Part shown: one piece after another, positions 6,957-16,799 of the stretch
Layout of the letters: every line of letters starts with the position of its first letter
Numbering within the stretch: position 1 is the stretch's first letter
NCBI GenBank assembly: GCA_035509415.1
Contig: DATJLQ010000220.1
Coordinates: forward strand, 1 to 29,987
Length of the DNA stretch: 29,987 bases
Source of the DNA: DATJLQ01 sp035509415
GTDB lineage: Bacteria > Pseudomonadota > Alphaproteobacteria > JACZXZ01
Reading direction: 5' to 3'
Translations under genes and position numbers: made by a program
Notes under the pieces: generated by a model
Databases searched by the model: none
What the model was told of the DNA's origin: nothing
What the model saw: only the letters and a program-made list of their open reading frames with translations

Positions 6957-8282
6957 TCAGTTGGTCGCGAAGCTGGTGGGCGCGGGGCTCACGATCTTGG
7001 GCCCGTCGCGCTCGACCTCGAGCACGGCGAGGCCGCGCTCGTCGAGCCCGTCGGCGCGCAGGCGGAAAATCCCGTCGAGCCCGGCGAAGCCGTTCGGGTT
7101 GGTGAGCGCCGCCGTGCTGAAATCCGGCCCGCCTTGCTTCCGCGCGAGGGCGGCCGCGAGCGCCGTCGCGTCGTAGCCGAGGGTCGCGATGCGCGGTGGC
7201 TTCGCGCCGAACAGGGCGGCGTAGCGCTGCTCGAAGCTCGCGCGCAGATTGGGATCGGGGGCCGCGTACCAGCCGCCCACCAGCTCCGGCTCCTTGCCGA
7301 GGGAGGGATCGTCCCACAGCCCGGTGCCGAGCAGGCGCACGCGCGACGGGTCGATGTCGAAGAAGGGCAAAAGCGGCGCGAGCGCGAGCAGCCGCTCGCC
7401 GCCCTCGGGGAGCATGATCGCGTCGAAATCGACGTCGCCGATCGCGTCCTGGTTCTTGAGCCGGGCGAGTGCCTGGAGCGACGCGTCGTCGCCCGCGGCC
7501 TCGAGCGCCCGGCGTTGCGCCAGGAGTGCCGCGTGGCGCGCGTCGTAGTTCGCGAGCTGGCGCACGACCTGGGTCGCGTTGTTCGCGGCGGGATCGTAGA
7601 CCGCGATGTTCGCGACCTGGGCTCCCGCTTCTCCCACCGCCTCGCGCAGCAGATCGGAAATGGTCTGGCCGTAGGCGGAATCGGGCACCACGGCCGCGAA
7701 GCGATTGAGGCCCTGCGCGTGGGCGTAGCTCACGACGCGCATCACCTGGGTGCGCGGCAGGAACCCCATGAGATAGACGCCCTGGCCCGCGACCCGCTCG
7801 TCGGTCGAGAAGGCGACGATGTTGACGCCGGCCGCGCGCGCGATGGGGGCGGCGGCACTCACCTCGTCGGCGAAGAAGGGCCCGAGAATGAGGCCGGCAC
7901 CCGCCTCGAGCGCCGAGTGGGCCGCGGCGGCGGCACCGTCGGCGGTGCCTTGGGTGTCGCGCGGCAGGAGATCGAACTGCCCGTCGGCGGTATCGAAGAG
8001 CGCCATCTCGGCCGCGTTCAGGAGCGCCTTGCCGATGTCGGCGTTGGGCCCGCTCAGCGGCAGGAGGAGTGCGACCCTGGGTGCCGCCGGCATCGAGGCT
8101 TGCGGCGGCGGGGTCACGGCGGGAAGCGCCGGTGCGAGCGTCGGCGTCCCGGCGGGTGCCGCGGCGGGCGCTTGCGCCGCGGGTTGGCCCTGAAATAGGT
8201 TGGCGGTCTCGCATCCCGCGAGGCCCGTTGCGAGCGCCGTCGCCGCGACCAGGAACAAGACGCGCCGCAGCGCCGATCTCAC
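6957..8282 (-). CDS. LpoA-like penicillin-binding protein activator, lipoprotein
   Basis: An outer-membrane lipoprotein related to the LppC/LpoA family, which stimulates the bifunctional peptidoglycan synthase PBP1A from the outer membrane; the alphaproteobacterial members are poorly studied. The 441-residue product begins VRSALRRVLFLVAATALATG and then LAGC, a signal peptide with lipobox and Cys24. A Pro/Ala linker follows (about 33-75). The rest is a type-1 periplasmic-binding fold (RVALLLPLSGPNADIGKALLNAAEMAL, LILGPFFADEV, TLGYDATALAAALA). The E. coli LpoA N-terminal TPR domain is absent. I chose the GTG at 8280-8282 because it places a basic n-region just before the hydrophobic core; an in-frame GTG seven codons upstream is possible. 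Only 24 bp separate it from yraN on the other strand. Confidence 0.88.
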   Translation of the reverse strand: MRSALRRVLFLVAATALATGLAGCETANLFQGQPAAQAPAAAPAGTPTLAPALPAVTPPPQASMPAAPRVALLLPLSGPNADIGKALLNAAEMALFDTADGQFDLLPRDTQGTADGAAAAAHSALEAGAGLILGPFFADEVSAAAPIARAAGVNIVAFSTDERVAGQGVYLMGFLPRTQVMRVVSYAHAQGLNRFAAVVPDSAYGQTISDLLREAVGEAGAQVANIAVYDPAANNATQVVRQLANYDARHAALLAQRRALEAAGDDASLQALARLKNQDAIGDVDFDAIMLPEGGERLLALAPLLPFFDIDPSRVRLLGTGLWDDPSLGKEPELVGGWYAAPDPNLRASFEQRYAALFGAKPPRIATLGYDATALAAALARKQGGPDFSTAALTNPNGFAGLDGIFRLRADGLDERGLAVLEVERDGPKIVSPAPTSFATN

Positions 8283-8306
8283 GTCAGTCGCGAGGCAAGG
8301 CACGGC

Positions 8307-8738
8307 ATGGGCTCCGGGTCGTCGCGCAGCGAAGGGAGCGAGCCTAGCCCGCGGAGAGGCGGAAGTAAACCGCGCGGCCGCGCGGCGCGCCGGCGCGCGT
8401 GGCGCCGCGGGCGCTGGTCCGAGGCGCTGTGCCGCCTCGTGCTCCGCCTCAAGGGCTATCGCATCCTCGCGTCCGGATTCCGCGTCCCCGTGGGCGAGAT
8501 CGACATCGTGGCGCAGCGCGGCGCGGTCGTCGCCTTCGTCGAGGTCAAGGCGCGCGCGACGCTCGACGACGCGGCGGAGGCGTTGGGTGCGCGTCAACGC
8601 CAGCGCATCGCGCGCGCGGCCGCGGCGTTCCTCGCCCAGAATCCGCGCGTGGCCGGGCTCACGCCGCGCTTCGACGTGATGCTGGTGCGACCGCTCAAGG
8701 CGCCGCTCCATCTCGAAGCCGCGTGGCGCGCCGAGTGA
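8307..8738 (+). CDS. YraN family (UPF0102) nuclease-like protein
   Basis: A 143-residue member of UPF0102, a restriction-endonuclease-like fold whose job is not settled. The family motif is intact: LRLKGYRILASGFRVPVGEIDIVAQRG followed by VVAFVEVKARAT, giving the E-x-D and E-x-K residues of the PD-(D/E)XK-like centre. A GARQRQRIARAAAAFLAQNP helix follows. The first 35 residues are Arg/Ser/Gly-rich, but the ATG at 8307 is the only in-frame standard start before the core. rsmI (16S rRNA methyltransferase), which commonly stands just before yraN in relatives, is missing; the LpoA-like gene starts 24 bp away on the other strand. Confidence 0.9.
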   Translation: MGSGSSRSEGSEPSPRRGGSKPRGRAARRRAWRRGRWSEALCRLVLRLKGYRILASGFRVPVGEIDIVAQRGAVVAFVEVKARATLDDAAEALGARQRQRIARAAAAFLAQNPRVAGLTPRFDVMLVRPLKAPLHLEAAWRAE

Positions 8739-8751
8739 CGCGCGGACGCAT

Positions 8752-8781
8752 GCGCCGCACGGCGGCGCCCGTGACTTTTTT
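8752..8781 (+). terminator. Possible intrinsic terminator after yraN
   Basis: GCGCCGC (8752-8758) and GCGGCGC (8762-8768) make a 7-bp all-GC stem with a 3-nt loop. Six T residues (8776-8781) follow after a 7-nt gap. A T run of this length is unusual in this GC-rich sequence. The gap between stem and T run weakens the call. Confidence 0.4.
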
Positions 8782-8841
8782 GCCGCGTGACCGCGCCCGC
8801 TATTCACGCTAAGACTCGACCCCGGCGACCCCTGAGGTAGA

Positions 8842-9702
8842 ATGCAGCCCTGGACCAGCCCGGACCCGAACGACGCCGACGATGCGCGCGCCTGGTTGCG
8901 CCGCGTGGGCGGCCTCGGCGACGATGCGATCCCGCTCGCCGAGACGGCGCTTCAGCTCGCACTCCTCGATCGTCCGCACGTGCCGCTCGACCGCTACCGC
9001 CAGCACCTCGCGCTCGTCGCGCGCGACATCGGCGACGCGGCGCGCGATCCCGGCAAGGACACGCTCGAGACGCGCATCCAGGCGCTCAACGCCGTGCTCT
9101 ACGGCCGCTACGGCTATCGCGGCGACAGCCTCAACTACGACGACCTCCAGAACGCGAACCTGATGCGCGTGATCGACCGGCGGCGCGGCCTGCCAGTGGC
9201 GCTCGGCATCCTCTACATCCACGCCGCGCGCGCCCAGGGCTGGGAAGTCACCGGCATCAACTTCCCCGCCCATTTCATGGTGCGCCTCGAATGCCGCGGC
9301 CGGCGCGCGATCGTCGATCCCTTCAACGACGGCACGGTGCGCGAGGTCTCGGAGCTGCGCGAGATGCTCAAGACCAGCCACGGCGAATCGGCCGAGCTCG
9401 ACCCGGTCTATTACGCGCCGGTCGGGAACCGCGAGACCCTGATCCGGCTCCAGAACAATCTCAAGCTGCGCCTGACCCAGACCGAGGAGCATGCGCGCGC
9501 GGTCGAGGTCATCGAGAGCATGCTGCTGATCGCACCCGGCGAGACCGGCCTCTGGTACGAGATCGGCACGCTCCAGGCGAAGCTCGGCAATCTCAAGGCG
9601 GCGATCGCGGCACTCGAGACCTATCTCGGCCGGGTCGAGCAGGAGCCGGGCCGGCAGAAGGCGGCAGCGCTGCTCCAAAAGCTGCGCGCGCAGCTCAACT
9701 AG
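8842..9702 (+). CDS. SirB1 family protein: transglutaminase-like domain with TPR region
   Basis: A 286-residue member of the SirB1/YchA family, which has a transglutaminase-like N-terminal domain and a helical repeat C terminus; the molecular role is unknown. Recognisable parts are LNAVLYGRYGYRGDSLNYDDLQNANLMRVIDRRRGLPVALGILYIHAARAQGW (about 86-138), NFPAHFMVRL and IVDPFNDG. A TPR-like C terminus (about 200-286: TEEHARAVEVIESMLLIAPGETGLWYEIGTLQAKLGNLKAAIAALETYL) follows. The usual Cys position of a transglutaminase triad is not evident, so enzyme activity is doubtful. GAGG lies 7 nt before the ATG. It stands between yraN and gshB on one strand. Confidence 0.9.
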   Translation: MQPWTSPDPNDADDARAWLRRVGGLGDDAIPLAETALQLALLDRPHVPLDRYRQHLALVARDIGDAARDPGKDTLETRIQALNAVLYGRYGYRGDSLNYDDLQNANLMRVIDRRRGLPVALGILYIHAARAQGWEVTGINFPAHFMVRLECRGRRAIVDPFNDGTVREVSELREMLKTSHGESAELDPVYYAPVGNRETLIRLQNNLKLRLTQTEEHARAVEVIESMLLIAPGETGLWYEIGTLQAKLGNLKAAIAALETYLGRVEQEPGRQKAAALLQKLRAQLN

Positions 9703-9725
9703 GCGGCGGGACCCGGGTCGCGTTC

Positions 9726-10691
9726 ATGAGCCTCGCGGTCGCCATCCAGATGGACCCGATCGAGAGCGTCAACATCGACGCGGACTCGACCTTCGTCCTC
9801 GCGCTCGAGGCGGTGCGGCGCGGCCACGCGCTGTGGCACTATTTGCCGCAACACATGACCTTGCGCGACGGAAGGCTGCACGCGCGCGCGCGGCGCCTCG
9901 AGGTCCGGCGCGAGCGCGGCCGCCACTACACGCTCGGCGAATTCGAGACGCTCGATCTTTCGACCATGGACGTGGTGCTGATGCGCCAGGACCCGCCCTT
10001 CGACATGGCCTATATCAGCGCCACCCACTTGCTCGAGCACGTGCATCCCTCGACCCTCGTGGTCAACGACCCGATCGAGGTGCGCAACGCGCCCGAGAAG
10101 CTGTTCGTGACCCATTTCCAGGGGCTGATGCCGCCCACCCTCATCGCCAGCGACAAGGCGGCGATCGAGGCGTTCCGCGCCGAGCAGGGCGAGATCGTGA
10201 TCAAGCCGCTTTACGGCAACGGCGGCTCGGACGTGTTCCACGTCGCCCCCGGCGACGACAATTTCAACGCCCTCATCGAGATGTTCAGCCGCTTCTACCG
10301 CGAGCCGCTCGTGGTGCAGCGCTACCTCCCCGAGGTGCGCCAGGGCGACAAGCGCATCGTGCTGGTGGACGGCGTGCCCAAGGGCGCGGTCGCGCGCATT
10401 CCCAAGGCGGGCGAGGCGCGCGCCAACCTCCATGTCGGCGCGCGCGCGGAGAAGGCGGCGCTGAGCGCGCGCGACAAGGAGATTTGCGCCGCGATCGGGC
10501 CGGTCCTGCGCGAGCGCGGGCTCGTCTTCGTCGGCATCGACGTGATCGGCGGCTATCTCACCGAGATCAACGTCACCTCGCCCACCGGCATCCAGGAGAT
10601 CAACCGCTTCGACGGCGTCGCGATCGAGGTCGACCTATGGGACGCGATCGAGCGCCGCTACAAGTCGCGTCACGATCTCCGACCGATGTAG
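9726..10691 (+). CDS. gshB: Glutathione synthase
   Basis: GshB joins gamma-glutamylcysteine and glycine with ATP to make glutathione in the cytosol. The 321 residues are the normal length. The N-terminal domain is LAVAIQMDPIESVNIDADSTFVLALEA, with MDVVLMRQDPPFDMAYISATHLLE (about 83-106). The ATP-grasp region contains VVNDPIEVRNAPEKLF, IVIKPLYGNGGSDVFHV (about 157-173), VVQRYLPEVRQGDKRIVLVDG and the metal-binding LTEINVTSPTGIQEINRFDG. It starts 23 bp after the SirB1-family gene and is probably read with it. It converges with the histidine kinase gene. Confidence 0.97.
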   Translation: MSLAVAIQMDPIESVNIDADSTFVLALEAVRRGHALWHYLPQHMTLRDGRLHARARRLEVRRERGRHYTLGEFETLDLSTMDVVLMRQDPPFDMAYISATHLLEHVHPSTLVVNDPIEVRNAPEKLFVTHFQGLMPPTLIASDKAAIEAFRAEQGEIVIKPLYGNGGSDVFHVAPGDDNFNALIEMFSRFYREPLVVQRYLPEVRQGDKRIVLVDGVPKGAVARIPKAGEARANLHVGARAEKAALSARDKEICAAIGPVLRERGLVFVGIDVIGGYLTEINVTSPTGIQEINRFDGVAIEVDLWDAIERRYKSRHDLRPM

Positions 10692-10724
10692 GGGCGCGCC
10701 TCGGGGCCGGGCAGCGCACCGGCG

Positions 10725-12317
<1,593 letters not shown>

Positions 12318-12393
12318 GAACGGCCCCCGATGCGATTCCCCAAGCCTTCGCCGCGGCCATCGATCCCACGCCGCAGCGTCGCTCTTTGGACCC

Positions 12394-12421
12394 ATTCTAA
12401 ATCCTGAGCGTCTGGTTTCAA
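12394..12421 (-). promoter_or_regulatory. Sigma70-like promoter of the histidine kinase gene
   Basis: On the minus strand TTGAAA (12416-12421) and TAGAAT (12394-12399) are separated by 16 nt, each matching the consensus at 5/6. They lie within an AT-rich island (about 12394-12457) that stands out from the GC-rich surroundings. Transcription would start about 70 nt before the kinase ATG at 12317. For comM on the other strand of the same 289-bp gap I found no convincing -35/-10 pair. Confidence 0.5.
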
Positions 12422-12606
12422 AGCCCAAATCATTGCTTTTATTGCATAATTTTTGTGCAGCCGATGGAGGTACCCGCGAAATTCTGATCGATCGTCCGCC
12501 ACCTCGCCTGGGCAAAATCGCGCCGCCGGGTGCCGCGGCGATGCTGGTACGCCCCGGCGCCCGCCTTTAAGATCGCGCCTGGGTTGAGCGAAGAGGGGCC
12601 GGTTCA

Positions 12607-14130
12607 ATGGTTGCGCGGGTGAGCACGGTCGCGTTCCAGGGCGTCGACGTGCTCGCGATCGACGTCGAGGTGCAGATGTCGAGCGGCCTCCCGGCCTTCA
12701 ACCTGGTGGGGCTGCCCGACAAGGCGGTGGGCGAATCGCGCGAGCGCGTGCGCGCGGCGCTCGGTGCCATGGGGCTCGCGCTCCCGAGCCGGCGCATCAC
12801 GGTGAACCTCGCCCCCGCCGACGTGCTCAAGGAGGGGAGCCACTTCGATCTTCCGATCGCTCTCGGCCTCTTGGTCGCGATGGACGTGCTGCCGAAGGAC
12901 GAGCTCGCCCATTACACCGCTCTCGGCGAGCTCGGGCTCGATGGGCGTTTGGCGCCGGTCGCGGGCGTGCTCCCGGCCGCGATCAACGCGTCGGCCTCGG
13001 GGCGCGGGCTCATCTGTCCCGCGGCGCAAGGCGGCGAGGCGGCCTGGGCGGGCGATCTCGAGGTGCTCGCCCCCGCCGACCTCATCGCCCTCATCAACCA
13101 TTTCAAAGGGACCCAGGTTCTCTCGCGCCCGACCCCGCGCATCGCCGACCAAGGGCCCGTGCCCCTCGACCTCAAGGACATCAAGGGCCAGGAAAGCGCC
13201 AAGCGCGCGCTCGAGGTGGCGGCGGCGGGCGGCCACAATCTCCTGATGATCGGGCCGCCGGGTGCCGGGAAATCGATGCTCGCGGCACGCCTCCCCGGAA
13301 TTCTGCCGCCGCTCGACCCGGCGGAGGCGCTCGAGGTGTCGATGATCCACTCGGTCGCGGGCCAGCTCACCGAGGGGAAGCTTCTGCGCGCGCGGCCGTT
13401 CCGCGATCCCCATCATTCGGCGACGTTGCCGTCCCTCATCGGCGGCGGGATGCGCGCGCGGCCCGGCGAAGTGTCGCTCGCCCATTTGGGCGTGCTATTC
13501 CTCGACGAGCTGCCCGAGTTCGCGCGCCAGACGCTCGAATCCCTGCGCCAGCCGATCGAGACCGGACGCGCGACCGTCGCGCGCGCCAACCACCACGTCT
13601 CCTATCCCGCGCGCTTCCAGCTGGTCGCCGCCATGAATCCGTGCCGCTGCGGCCATCTCGACGACGCGGCACTCGCCTGCGGGCGCGCACCCAAATGCGC
13701 GCTCGAATACCAATCCAAGATCTCGGGCCCGCTGTTCGACCGCATCGATCTCCATGTGGACGTGCCGGCGGTCTCGCCTGCCGATTTGGCACTCCCGCCG
13801 CCGGCCGAGGGTTCGGCCGAGATCGCGCGTCGGGTCGCGGCCACGCGCCAGCGCCAACGCGCGCGTTATGCCGGCCGCGCGCGCGACGGCGCGCCGATCC
13901 GCAGCAATGCGGAGGCGGACGGGCAAATCCTCGAGGAAGTGGCCGCCCCGGACCTCGAGGGCCGCGCGCTCTTGAACCAGGCGGCCGAGCGCCTGAAGCT
14001 CACCGCGCGCGGCTATCACCGCGTGCTGCGGGTCGCGCGCACGCTCGCCGATCTCGACGCGAGCGAGGGGGTGAGGCGCCTCCATATCGCCGAGGCGCTG
14101 AGCTACCGGCGGATCGCGCTCGGGAGATGA
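12607..14130 (+). CDS. comM: YifB/ComM family Mg-chelatase-like AAA+ ATPase
   Basis: ComM is a hexameric AAA+ helicase that promotes branch migration during natural transformation; YifB homologues occur widely, also in bacteria not known to be competent. The 507-residue product has the ChlI-like N-terminal domain (SSGLPAFNLVGLPDKAVGESRERVRAAL). Walker A is at about 216-223 (GPPGAGKS), FLDELPEFARQTLESLRQPIETG carries Walker B, and a Cys-rich insert NPCRCGHLDDAALACGRAPKC follows. The C-terminal domain is rich in Arg and ends with LARTLADLDASEGVRRLHIAEALSYR. Length and order are normal. It is transcribed away from the histidine kinase gene. Confidence 0.95.
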   Translation: MVARVSTVAFQGVDVLAIDVEVQMSSGLPAFNLVGLPDKAVGESRERVRAALGAMGLALPSRRITVNLAPADVLKEGSHFDLPIALGLLVAMDVLPKDELAHYTALGELGLDGRLAPVAGVLPAAINASASGRGLICPAAQGGEAAWAGDLEVLAPADLIALINHFKGTQVLSRPTPRIADQGPVPLDLKDIKGQESAKRALEVAAAGGHNLLMIGPPGAGKSMLAARLPGILPPLDPAEALEVSMIHSVAGQLTEGKLLRARPFRDPHHSATLPSLIGGGMRARPGEVSLAHLGVLFLDELPEFARQTLESLRQPIETGRATVARANHHVSYPARFQLVAAMNPCRCGHLDDAALACGRAPKCALEYQSKISGPLFDRIDLHVDVPAVSPADLALPPPAEGSAEIARRVAATRQRQRARYAGRARDGAPIRSNAEADGQILEEVAAPDLEGRALLNQAAERLKLTARGYHRVLRVARTLADLDASEGVRRLHIAEALSYRRIALGR

Positions 14131-14157
14131 GGCGCGCGCAATTGCCGGCCGGGGCCG

Positions 14158-14385
14158 CTAGGGCTGGTTCGCGGGGACTTTCTGGCTCGAGCGGCGCCAA
14201 GCCTCGAGCGCCGCCTGATACGCGGCCCACGCCTTCTCGATTTCTACCGAGCCGCGTTGCTCAATGGGAGCCGGATATATGGGATTCGCGCGTCGCTTCT
14301 CGTCCCTCGCCGGAACGCGTGACGTGTCGATCGGAAAATCCTCCGGAGGCGCAATTCCCGCGGCGCGAACTATAGCACCGCCCAT
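14158..14385 (-). CDS. Possible small hypothetical protein
   Basis: A 75-residue ORF (MGGAIVRAAGIAPPEDFPID to the SSQKVPANQP end) on the same strand as, and 59 bp after, the HIT gene at the end of the his operon. I do not recognise a family. The C-terminal third (EIEKAWAAYQAALEAWRRSS) would form an amphipathic helix and has the GC-rich third positions of real genes here. The N-terminal half uses more A/T at third positions and there is no clear ribosome site. It may be a genuine accessory peptide or a chance frame. Confidence 0.3.
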   Translation of the reverse strand: MGGAIVRAAGIAPPEDFPIDTSRVPARDEKRRANPIYPAPIEQRGSVEIEKAWAAYQAALEAWRRSSQKVPANQP

Positions 14386-14444
14386 GGGCCGCGCCTATCC
14401 CGATCGGGCGATCTTGCGTTGGCCGCGACGGGCGGAAACTCGGC

Positions 14445-14813
14445 TCAGCCCTCGACCTTCTTGATCATCGGCCCGACATTGCGGCCGCCGAAAATATGGA
14501 AATGGAGATGCGGCACCTCCTGGTTCGCATCCTGCCCGGTATTGGCGAGGATGCGATAGCCGCTTTCGGCGAGGCCGAGCTCGCGCGCGACCTTGCCCAC
14601 GGCGCGCAGGAGCGACGCGATCTCGGCATCGGTCGCGTGCGCGGTGAAATCGTCGATGCCCTCGTAGGCGCCCTTCGGGATCACCAGCACGTGGGTCGGC
14701 GTGAGCGGGCGGATGTCGTGGAACGCGAGCACGTGGGCGTCCTCGTAGACCTTCTTCGAGGGCAGCTCGCCACGCAGGATGCGCGCGAACACGTTGTTGG
14801 GATCGTAGGCCAT
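14445..14813 (-). CDS. hinT: HIT family nucleotide hydrolase (HinT-like)
   Basis: A 122-residue histidine-triad protein of the Hint branch, which hydrolyses purine nucleoside phosphoramidates and acyl-adenylates. The whole fold is present: NNVFARILRGELPSKKVYED, LAFHDIRPLTPTHVLVIPK, YRILANTGQDANQEVPHLHFHIFGG, with the H-x-H-x-H catalytic triad at HLHFH. The ATG at 14813 is preceded by GGAG at good spacing and gives the family N terminus. It follows hisE by 61 bp on the same strand, as often in alphaproteobacteria, and is likely the last well-supported gene of the his operon. The spacer to hisE contains an 11-bp-period tandem repeat (14830-14849). Confidence 0.95.
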   Translation of the reverse strand: MAYDPNNVFARILRGELPSKKVYEDAHVLAFHDIRPLTPTHVLVIPKGAYEGIDDFTAHATDAEIASLLRAVGKVARELGLAESGYRILANTGQDANQEVPHLHFHIFGGRNVGPMIKKVEG

Positions 14814-14874
14814 GCCGTTCTCCCGTGGGCTTGCGGTGGACTTGCGGTGAGCCTCCCCTGGGCCTCGCGTCCGG

Positions 14875-15213
14875 TCAGCCCTTCGCCGCGCGCCGGCTCT
14901 TTTCCTCGATGCCCGAGGTGCCCTCGCGCCGCACCAACTCGGCATAGACGTCCTCGGGCTTGAGCCCCATGGCCGACCAAAGCACGAGCAGGTGGTAAAG
15001 CAGGTCGGCGCTCTCGGTCACGACCTCGTCGGCCGAGCCCCGGGTGGCCGCGATCACGGCCTCGACCGCCTCCTCGCCCACCTTCTGGGCGATGCGCGGG
15101 ACGCCGCGATGGAACAGGAGGGCGGTGCGCGACACGGACGGGTCGGCGCCCTTGCGACTCTCGATGATCGCGAACAGCCGCGCGAGAACGGTTTTGACTT
15201 CCTCGTCGCTCAT
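14875..15213 (-). CDS. hisE: Phosphoribosyl-ATP pyrophosphatase
   Basis: HisE hydrolyses phosphoribosyl-ATP to phosphoribosyl-AMP, the second step of histidine synthesis. The 112-residue protein shows the all-alpha MazG-like core: LARLFAIIESRKGADPSVSRTALLF, then KVGEEAVEAVIAA with the metal-binding glutamates, and ESADLLYHLLVLWSAMGLKPEDVYAEL. It is separate from HisI (no cyclohydrolase domain), as usual in alphaproteobacteria. It lies 66 bp downstream of hisF on the same strand. The tail SGIEEKSRRAAKG is a typical end. Confidence 0.96.
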   Translation of the reverse strand: MSDEEVKTVLARLFAIIESRKGADPSVSRTALLFHRGVPRIAQKVGEEAVEAVIAATRGSADEVVTESADLLYHLLVLWSAMGLKPEDVYAELVRREGTSGIEEKSRRAAKG

Positions 15214-15279
15214 CGGTCGGACCTCGACAGGTTCCGCTTTCTGCCTAGCAGATTTCCGGGCGCGGGTCAGCCCCCGCGC

Positions 15280-16059
15280 TCAACGCGCGCCGGCGGGCGC
15301 GGCGAGCCCGCGCACCGGAATACCGGCCGCCGCCATCCGCTCCTTGGCCTGGCGGATGGTGAATTCGCCGAAATGGAAGATGGTCGCGGCCAGCACCGCC
15401 GAGGCGCGCCCCTCGACCACCCCCGCCACGAGATGATCGAGGCTGCCCACGCCGCCCGACGCGATCACCGGCACCGAGACCGCGTCGGAGATGGCGCGCG
15501 TGAGCGGGATGTCGAAGCCGAGACGCGTGCCGTCCCGGTCCATCGAGGTGAGCAGGATCTCGCCCGCCCCGAGCTCGACCATGCGCCTCGCCCAGCCGAC
15601 CGCCTCGATGCCCGTGGCCCGGCGCCCGCCATGGGTGAAGACCTCGAAGCGCTCGCCCACGCGCTTCGCGTCGATCGCGACCACGACGCATTGGCTGCCG
15701 AACTTCTCGGCCGATTCGCGCACCAACTCGGGCCGCTCGACGGCGGCGGTGTTGATCGACGCCTTGTCGGCGCCCGCAAGGAGCAATTTCCGGATGTCGT
15801 CCGTCGAGCGCACGCCGCCGCCGACCGTGAGCGGCATGAAGCATTGCTCGGCGGTCGCGCGCACCGCGTCGTAGAGCGTGTCGCGCTTCTCGTGGCTCGC
15901 GGTGATGTCGAGGAAGCAGAGCTCGTCCGCCCCTTCGGCGTCGTAGAGGCGCGCCTGCTCGACCGGGTCGCCCGCGTCGCGCAGATCGACGAAGTTGACC
16001 CCCTTGACCACGCGCCCGTCCTTCACGTCGAGGCAGGGGATGATCCGCACCTTGAGCAT
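15280..16059 (-). CDS. hisF: Imidazole glycerol phosphate synthase subunit HisF
   Basis: HisF is the cyclase subunit of IGP synthase. With ammonia from HisH it converts PRFAR into imidazole glycerol phosphate and AICAR. The 259-residue (beta/alpha)8 barrel carries both catalytic aspartates, in IIPCLDVKDGRVVKGVNF (residue 11) and VVVAIDAKRV (about 130). The phosphate-binding PLTVGGGVRS and VIASGGVGSLDHL are also present. It starts 1 bp after the hisA stop, so the genes are surely co-transcribed. The last residues (RGLAAPAGAR) are a variable tail. Confidence 0.98.
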   Translation of the reverse strand: MLKVRIIPCLDVKDGRVVKGVNFVDLRDAGDPVEQARLYDAEGADELCFLDITASHEKRDTLYDAVRATAEQCFMPLTVGGGVRSTDDIRKLLLAGADKASINTAAVERPELVRESAEKFGSQCVVVAIDAKRVGERFEVFTHGGRRATGIEAVGWARRMVELGAGEILLTSMDRDGTRLGFDIPLTRAISDAVSVPVIASGGVGSLDHLVAGVVEGRASAVLAATIFHFGEFTIRQAKERMAAAGIPVRGLAAPAGAR

Positions 16060-16060
16060 C

Positions 16061-16789
16061 TCAGCCGTCCTTCGCGAGGGCGAGCGCCTGCGCCAGATCG
16101 ACCCGCCCGTCATAGAGCGAGCGGCCCAGGATGGCGCCCACGATGCCCTCGCTCTCGTGCTCCTTGAGGGCGGCGAGGTCGTCGAGCGAGGCGATGCCGC
16201 CCGATGCGATCACCGGCGTCGAGATCGAGCGCGCGAGGGACGCGGTCGCGGCGACGTTCGGGCCCTCGAGGGCGCCATCGCGCTCGACGTCGGTATAGAC
16301 GATGGCGGCGACGCCGGCATCCTCGAAGGCGCGCGCGAGGTTGAGCGCCGCCATGTCCGAGGTCTCGGCCCAGCCCTCGACCGCGACCTTGCCGCCGCGC
16401 GCGTCGATGCCGACCGCGACGCGCTCCGGGAAACGCTTGCACGCCGCGCGCACGAGGGCGGGATCGCGCAACGCCGCCGTGCCGAGCACCACGCGCGCGA
16501 CTCCCGCCTCGAGCCAGGCGGCGATACGCGCCATGTCGCGGATGCCGCCGCCGAGCTCGACCGGAATCTTGACCGCGCCGAGGATCGATTTCACCGCGTC
16601 GCCATTGACCGGCCGGCCGGCGAAGGCGCCGTCGAGATCGACGATGTGGAGCCATTCCGCCCCCGCCGCCTCGAAGCTCCGCGCCTGGGCCGCGGGATCG
16701 CGATTGTAGAGGGTCGCGTCCTCCATGCGCCCGCGCAAGAGCCGCACGCAGGCGCCGTCCTTGAGGTCGATCGCGGGAAACAGGATCAT
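16061..16789 (-). CDS. hisA: ProFAR isomerase HisA
   Basis: HisA isomerises ProFAR to PRFAR, the step before IGP synthase. The 242-residue barrel is paralogous to HisF. The catalytic aspartates are in MILFPAIDLKDGACVRL (residue 8) and AVGIDARGGKVAVEGW (about 127). Phosphate-binding loops are VELGGGIRDM and VIASGGIASLDDL. The start at 16789 follows a GAGG ribosome site. It lies 10 bp after hisH and 1 bp before hisF, in the common alphaproteobacterial order. Confidence 0.98.
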   Translation of the reverse strand: MILFPAIDLKDGACVRLLRGRMEDATLYNRDPAAQARSFEAAGAEWLHIVDLDGAFAGRPVNGDAVKSILGAVKIPVELGGGIRDMARIAAWLEAGVARVVLGTAALRDPALVRAACKRFPERVAVGIDARGGKVAVEGWAETSDMAALNLARAFEDAGVAAIVYTDVERDGALEGPNVAATASLARSISTPVIASGGIASLDDLAALKEHESEGIVGAILGRSLYDGRVDLAQALALAKDG

Positions 16790-16799
16790 CGCGACCTCC

